A stretch of DNA of 64,000 nucleotides from Aldrovandia affinis. Taxonomy: Eukaryota > Chordata > Actinopteri > Notacanthiformes > Halosauridae. The position numbers and the translations under genes are program-made. The notes below the pieces were generated by a model. It was not told the DNA's origin. It worked only from the letters and a program-made list of their open reading frames with translations, and searched no databases. The DNA lies in contig JAINUG010000018.1 of the NCBI GenBank assembly GCA_029706075.1, positions 372,001-436,000 of the forward strand. Direction: 5' to 3'. Below are positions 58,942 to 64,000 of this stretch, in pieces; position 1 is the stretch's first letter; each line of letters opens with the position of its first letter.

Positions 58942-59880
58942 TTAATACACCCGTCTGTGAGAAGTCCCAAAGTTGGTTAGTGAATTTCCAAACAAGAGCT
59001 TCATCATGAAGAACAAAAAACATTCAAAGCAAATCTGAGAAAAGGTTCTCCCCTGAACCACTGTTCAGGTCCATCAAGAGGCCTATGGCAACTCTGACAG
59101 AGTTAATCTACCATATTCTATGGTCTGATGAGACCAAGATTCAGCTTTTTGGCATCAACGTTAGGCGCTATATTTGACGCAAGCTTAACACTGTGCACTA
59201 TCCTAAGAACACTATCCCTACCATGAAACATGGTGGCGGGACCCTAATGCAATGGGGATGCTTCTCTGCTTCAGGGACTGGAAGATCTGTCAAAATAGAG
59301 GGCAAAATGGATGGAGCAAGATATAGACAAATCTTGGAGTAAACCTTGCTGCAGTCTGCAAGAGACCTGGGACTTGGGGGAAGATTTATATTCCAGCAGG
59401 ACATTGACCCAAAGCATACAGCAAAAGACACATTAGAATGGTTTAAAAACAAAAATATCAATGTCCTGGAGAGGCCCAGTCAAAGCCCAGACATTAATCC
59501 CATTGAGAATCTGTGGAAAGATGTGAAAATTGCTGTTCACCAACAGTCCCTATCCAACCTGATGGAGCTCGATCAATTTTGTAAAGAAGAATGGGCAAAA
59601 ACTGCAATGTCCAGATGTGGAAAGCTGGTAGAGATTTACTCAAATAGACTCACAGCTGTAATTGCAGCTAAAGTTGCAGGGGCGAATACTTAAGTAATCA
59701 ATTATTGTCTGTTTATTTGTAATTAAGAAAAAGCTTTAGAGTTGTGTTTTCATTTGACATTTGTGAGTATTTTGTGTTGATCAGTGGCAAGAAATCCCAA
59801 TTAAATCCATTTTTATTCCACGAAGTAAGAAAATAATGTGAAAATGCCAAAGGGGGTGAATAATTTGTATACCCATTGTA
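58942..59880 (+). mobile_element. Tc1-like transposon, left end missing (family A), copy 2
   Basis: From AATACACCCGTCTGTG onward it follows the element at 4870-6111. Coding traces include WSDETK near 59118 (first Asp), a GGTGGCGGGACC block near 59232, FQQDIDPKHTA (second Asp) and [13 protein letters not shown] (Glu). All three catalytic residues are still readable, but the frame is broken between them. The right end CCAAAGGGGGTGAATAA with GTATACCC is better preserved than in copy 1. Confidence 0.88.
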
Positions 59881-60887
59881 CACACAGGCTGACTGCTATA
59901 ATCACTGTGCTCATTTCTGACTCAGAAGCAATGTTGTTACGCAGCCAGCCAACCAGTCAACAGTGTAGGCCATCAAAGGCATCTCTCTGATCACCACTGA
60001 CTAGTTCAAATAACATTACTTGGCCAGCTAATGCACTATGCCTTGGAATGTACCTGAGAGTTTATCTAATTTCGCCATGCCAGTGCTGACTGTGGCTGAG
60101 AATCCCAAAAAGCGACAACTGGCCAGTGTGTCATCAAGGGGGGGAAGGTTTCAGTCAGCGGGATTTCCCGCACCTCATTCCGCAAGAGCACCTACAGTTC
60201 AAACGGCCGCCTGCAGCCTGCCTGCACGATCTGAGCATGGAACGAAGGCCTCCAATGCAATGCAACGACTGCGCAGCTCAGCTGAAGGACTGCAGTGACA
60301 GATCATGTCAGAGCAATGGGACGGCCTAAAGGGTGTGCTTAGGCAGTCCAGATTGGGAGGGAAAAAAAGTAAGGGATTAAATATTGTTAATGATAATAAT
60401 AATTAGTTTTTCATTTTTATTTAATTAGAATATGAAAGAGAGAAAATGCTTGTTGGGACACACGGACAGAGTAGAAAGCCCTTACTAAGCTGATTCACAA
60501 ATACTGCAGACATCCAATGCTTTCCCTAAGTTGAGGTTTCCAGAAGTTAACCACAGGTCCCTTTAAAGCAAACAGAAACACGAGCAAACAAAATAGGATT
60601 ACTTAGGACTGCCATTCCACAAATCAGACAGAGAACGACACAAACATCTCCCAGTCGGACCACGTGAGGAACACCAAGGGAGAAACAGGAACCTACCTCT
60701 CCCCTCCACCTACATCCCACTGCCAGCACTAGACAGGCAGTTTATTTAAAGCCACAGACAGTACAGTGACCTACAACTAGCAATGACAAATGCGGGACAA
60801 ACAAAACGGCACATTGGAGCACTAACAAAAGGCATGGTCTTATTACGGCTCCTTGCCACCCTCATCAGAACCTTGACAGGCTGTGTC
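59881..60887. other. No supported gene
   Basis: Begins with a 40-base match to the flank of the first family A element (CACAGGCTGACTGCT..CATTTCTG), then unique sequence with a small GC-richer part near 60050-60310. No exon could be supported. Bases 60880-60887 are the target duplication of the following hAT element. Confidence 0.45.
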
Positions 60888-62348
60888 CAGTGGCGGTCCT
60901 GCCTCACTTGGTGCCCTAGGCAAGATCAGTCATACACCCCCCCAAGCCACAGGGAGGCCACGCAAAACAAGTACCTATGTTGTAACAAGGCGCAATAGGC
61001 ACCCCTTGTATTTGAAGAAAATATACTAATAAAATAAATACTGAAAAATATTGCACACAAATATTAGATTGTAAAAATCCAAGATGTATACAAAAAACTA
61101 ATTTTTATTTGTTCCAAAATAAATAAAAATAAATAGATAAATAAAAATAGCATGCTTATTTTAACAGGAACAAAAATAAGGAGGTGCTGTCCAAGACAAT
61201 AAATAAGAACACTGAAACATATTGCACACCAATTTAAAAATTGAAGGTACACACAAATAAAACTAAATTAAACACAGCAGAGTTGCACATTTTTAATACT
61301 GGCGGAGTCTGGCTCAATGTGGCTGAAAGTTCATTATTCACAAACCAGACTTAAGATAGCTTCTGCTGTTTTGCTGCTAGTTTAGCTGGACTATATGCAT
61401 ATTAACTAGCTAGTAGTAAGCTCATAGTGATGTAGTATAGCGCCATTATTATCCCCCAAAATTAACAGAAAAAGTTCAGCGTCATTATAGTCAGTGTAAT
61501 GTTAGCTAAATGCTTGAGCTACTAGCTAGTATTAACTTTAGTATAGCAATTGATGCAATACCTAGCTAGCACGATTATTTACTAGACTACTTCAAAACAT
61601 AACATAATGTTCATGATGAGATGACAAAACACATACCTTTATCTTTGGCCTGTTTCTCCTTTGATCTTTTCATTTTGGCAACATACCTCAATGTGTGTGT
61701 GACACGATTGTTTGTGTGACTAAACGATTGCCCATCAATGCAGGGTCAAGAGACTAAACCATTTAACCTTGGTGGTGTACAGACGTTCACATTTATCATT
61801 ATATTTTAAACCAGGCAAAATTGCAGCCATATATTAGTAGCTATTGAGATATTATTTCAATTTGCTTGTGTGTGTTACATGAGCAGGGGCTCATTTGGTT
61901 GCAATGCTATTTTGTGATTTAATTGATTGACTTGTTATGTACAGTGTGAGTTTGAGAGGCGCTATTGACCTCCACCCCTCCCCCACTTTGGGCTTCTAGC
62001 AGGTGAGGACTAGGATACTTCATAGGCTGACAGACAGCAGAAGCAGTGGGATGAAAAAGTCACATCATGCCTGCACGATGCTAGCGTAGCGCTGATGTTG
62101 TAGGTTATTCCCCAAGCACCTGAATAGTCTTTTCAACTTTCCCTACGTAAATTTAAGTAGGAGGTAACTGACGTTAACTCTAGCTATTTACTAAATTAGC
62201 CAACGTTACTATCGACCCAATGCTAGCGTAGCGCTGAGCGCAGATAAGCGAGACTGAAGTGAGCGTGCGCCTGTGTCTGTATATGGAGGGCTGTGTGCGT
62301 GCGCCCCTTGCTGGCTGCCTATGTCGCCTATGCCAGGATCTGCCACTG
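60888..62348 (-). mobile_element. Non-autonomous hAT-type element, copy 2 (complete)
   Basis: The left end CAGTGGCGGTCCTG and the right end, inverted as CAGTGGCAGATCCTG, are flanked by GCTGTGTC (60880-60887) and GCTGTATC (62349-62356), an 8-bp target duplication with one change. Its 1461 bases match copy 1 (18149-19453) in the opposite direction. The short start exon MKRSKEKQAKDK followed by a GTATGTG donor (about 61640-61675, minus) is also kept here. No transposase core is present. Confidence 0.9.
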
Positions 62349-62602
62349 GCTGTATCCCTCATAAGGCTCTCACAACTTGCCTGAGCGCGTAGCGTGAACG
62401 GCTCTCAAGGTTGTCTGCCGCGGGGCAGAGTCAGACTTTGGCAAACTCATGCATTTCATAAACAGAAGATCAGCAGTAGGGGTAGACCAATCAATCGGGC
62501 CGATATTAGCCCTCATGAGCTACCGACAATCAGCAGGTATGAGTGCCAATTATTGCCAGCATATATTTCTGCCCTCAGTGTTGAGATAATACTGCTGCCT
62601 AC

Positions 62603-62755
62603 GAGCATTCACCCCCTTTGGCATTTTTCACGTTTTATTTTCTTACTTAATGAAATCAAAACGAAATCAAATTAATGAATCAAATTGGGAATTATTGTCA
62701 CTGATCAATACAGACCATATTCTATAATGTCAAATAAAAAACAACTAAGCTTTTT
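62603..62755 (+). mobile_element. Solo terminal repeat of Tc1-like family A
   Basis: GCATTCACCCCCTTTGGCAT then TATTTTCTTACTTAATGAAA and CACTGATCAATAC are the inverse of the right ends at 6111 and 59880. No element body follows, so this is an isolated end. Confidence 0.8.
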
Positions 62756-62765
62756 AGTTCATTAT

Positions 62766-63273
62766 TAGGGATGTTAATGTTAATCCATTATCGATTAATC
62801 GCCGTTAAGAATTTGATCGCTCAAGCATATCAAATTAATGATTAAGTATCACAGCACTGCAGAGTTATCCAATAGCACAAACTCTAGCGAGTGTAATAAT
62901 ATTGCTTTGAAACAACAGTTAAAACCTTGTTGATTTTATAAAACATATCTAGCAATATTTCACAAAAGTCACAATTTACAACGACAAAACTTTTTTGTTC
63001 AATTTTGTATAGCCTAACGTTACCTCAGCCGACAATAGCGGTCTCTTGAATTCGCTAAGCACGCCTGACGTTACTTTCGCATTTCTCTGAGTTTTTGGTG
63101 AAATCATTTTTTTGGCACAACAGTATTTAGGCATCCCCGGGACATCGGTTCAGTCGGAACGGGTGTTCTCATCGGCTGGTCTTACTGTAAACAGGCTGCG
63201 CACAGGGCTCACCCCTGAACACGTGGATATGCTTATATTCTTAAATAAAAACGATCCACTATTAGGGCAGTAA
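62766..63273 (+). mobile_element. hAT element remnant: left end and transposase C-terminus
   Basis: It starts TAGGGATGTTAATG, the family end seen at 54143 (inverted). About 320 bases further right a C-terminal transposase domain is present. The middle of the element is deleted and the right terminal repeat is lost where Tc1 sequence begins. Confidence 0.8.
63091..63273 (+). pseudogene. hAT transposase C-terminal (hATC dimerisation) domain
   Basis: An uninterrupted frame of about 60 codons without a start codon. It encodes LAQQYLGIPGTSVQSERVF, then SSAGLTVNRLRTGLTPEHV and DMLIFLNKN before a stop. The SERVFSSAG and L-x-P-E-H-V-x-x-L-I-F-L wording is the hallmark of the hAT family C-terminal domain, which holds the transposase multimer together. 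No frameshift is seen within the domain, but the catalytic core and N-terminal zinc finger are absent. Confidence 0.9.
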
Positions 63274-63989
63274 TTAAGAAGTTTACAACAACTGGAGCTG
63301 TGATGTACATGCCTGGAAGAGAACGCAAGAGTATTTTCAACAAGGGTTCCGGCTTGGAGGAGGCGGTGGTGAGCCGCATGTCACTGCCGGTAACAGGACT
63401 ACAGCAGCGAACTCGGAACATACAAGAGTGGGATAATTGACCCGAAAACTTTTTAGGATGCATGGCATCATGGACTCCATCAAGTACAAGGAGATTTTAG
63501 ATCAAAATCTGTCTGTCTCTGTCAGAAGGCTAAAACTGGATCATGGTTGGATCTTCCAGCAGGACAATGATCCAAATCATACCTCCAAATCCACACAAAA
63601 ATGGTTCACTGACCTTAGAATCAAGCTTTTGCAATGGCCATCCCAGTCCCCTGACCTAAACCCCATTGGAAACCAGTGGGGTGAGCTGAAAAGGAGAGTC
63701 TACATGAAGGACCAAGGACTCTGAAGGATCTGGAGAGATTCGGTATCGAGGAATGGTCTCAGATCCGTTGCTATGTATTCTCCTACCTCATCAAGTATTA
63801 TAGGGGAAGACTCAGTGCTGTTATCATGGCAAGGGGAGGGTGCAGAAAGTACTAAATGCAGGGGTGCCAATAATTGTAACACGTTTTTGAGATGTCTCTC
63901 ATATTATCAGTCTAAGATCCAGCTGATGAATAAGACATTTTTGCTCATCTTTACCAAGGGTGCTAATAATTCTGAGGGGCACTGTACTC
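63274..63989 (+). mobile_element. Tc1-like transposon remnant with SINE body inside (family I)
   Basis: The left part encodes IKKFTTTGAVMYMPGRERKS (N-terminal region). Bases 63345-63442 are SINE body (CTGCCGGTAACAGGACTACA). Tc1 coding resumes at about 63458 with MHGIMDSIKYKEIL, FQQDNDPNHTSKS (second Asp) and SPDLNPIGNQWGELKRR, where the catalytic Glu is Gly. The right end GGGTGCTAATAATTCTGAGG then GGCACTGTA closes the element. The left terminal repeat is missing. Confidence 0.85.
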
Positions 63990-64000
63990 GTTAAGCAATC

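Overview
The window looks like nuclear DNA of a ray-finned fish, most likely a teleost. The evidence is several distinct Tc1-like families, hAT elements with 8-bp target duplications, tRNA-derived SINEs, L2-type LINE tails ending in the common fish 'taagagcgtctgctaaatg' type motif, long (CA)n, (GA)n and (TCTCTG)n microsatellites, and vertebrate-type exons with GT..AG splice sites. No bacterial-style genes, rRNA, functional tRNA or CRISPR arrays were seen.

One host protein-coding gene can be supported: ldlrad4 (LDL receptor class A domain containing 4), on the minus strand. Two coding exons are visible. The start-codon exon is 19734-19773 and ends in phase 1. The LDL-receptor class A exon is 4441-4581, phase 1 at both ends. 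They are joined by an intron of about 15.2 kb. The transmembrane and cytoplasmic exons (PY and SMAD-interaction motifs in the family) were not found and should lie to the left of base 1. A CpG-rich block at 19.8-20.4 kb just upstream of the start codon is the best promoter candidate. A second CpG-rich block at 45.3-45.5 kb could be a distal non-coding first exon or belong to another gene.

The rest is intron or intergenic DNA dominated by decayed transposons. Tc1-like remains lie at 4.9-6.1, 6.4-7.0, 7.8-9.4, 13.3-14.7, 14.9-16.2, 22.2-22.7, 23.5-24.7, 45.8, 54.2-55.6, 56.9-57.8, 57.9-58.7, 58.9-59.9 and 63.3-64.0 kb, all with broken transposase frames. hAT-type elements lie at 18.1-19.5, 29.4-29.8, 52.7-54.1, 57.4-57.8, 60.9-62.3 and 62.8-63.3 kb. 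Copies of a tRNA-like SINE family recur at about 17.0, 34.0, 40.1-41.8, 43.6, 45.9, 50.8, 56.1, 58.7 and 63.3 kb. Minisatellites are at 1.2-1.7, 11.6-12.1, 20.3, 31.5-31.9 and 36.9-37.3 kb.

The most unusual structures are: (1) a 2.0-kb terminal-inverted-repeat element (34734-36769) with no recognisable transposase and a repeated 14-base motif, GTCACTACCGAAAC, in both orientations, whose core is also in its ends; (2) a three-level nest at 39680-42360 in which an outer inverted-repeat element holds a SINE with a matching 10-bp target duplication, and that SINE is split by both a THAP-domain transposon remnant and a 240-bp near-identical copy of a sequence lying 2.4 kb to the left; (3) a second nest at 52354-55706.
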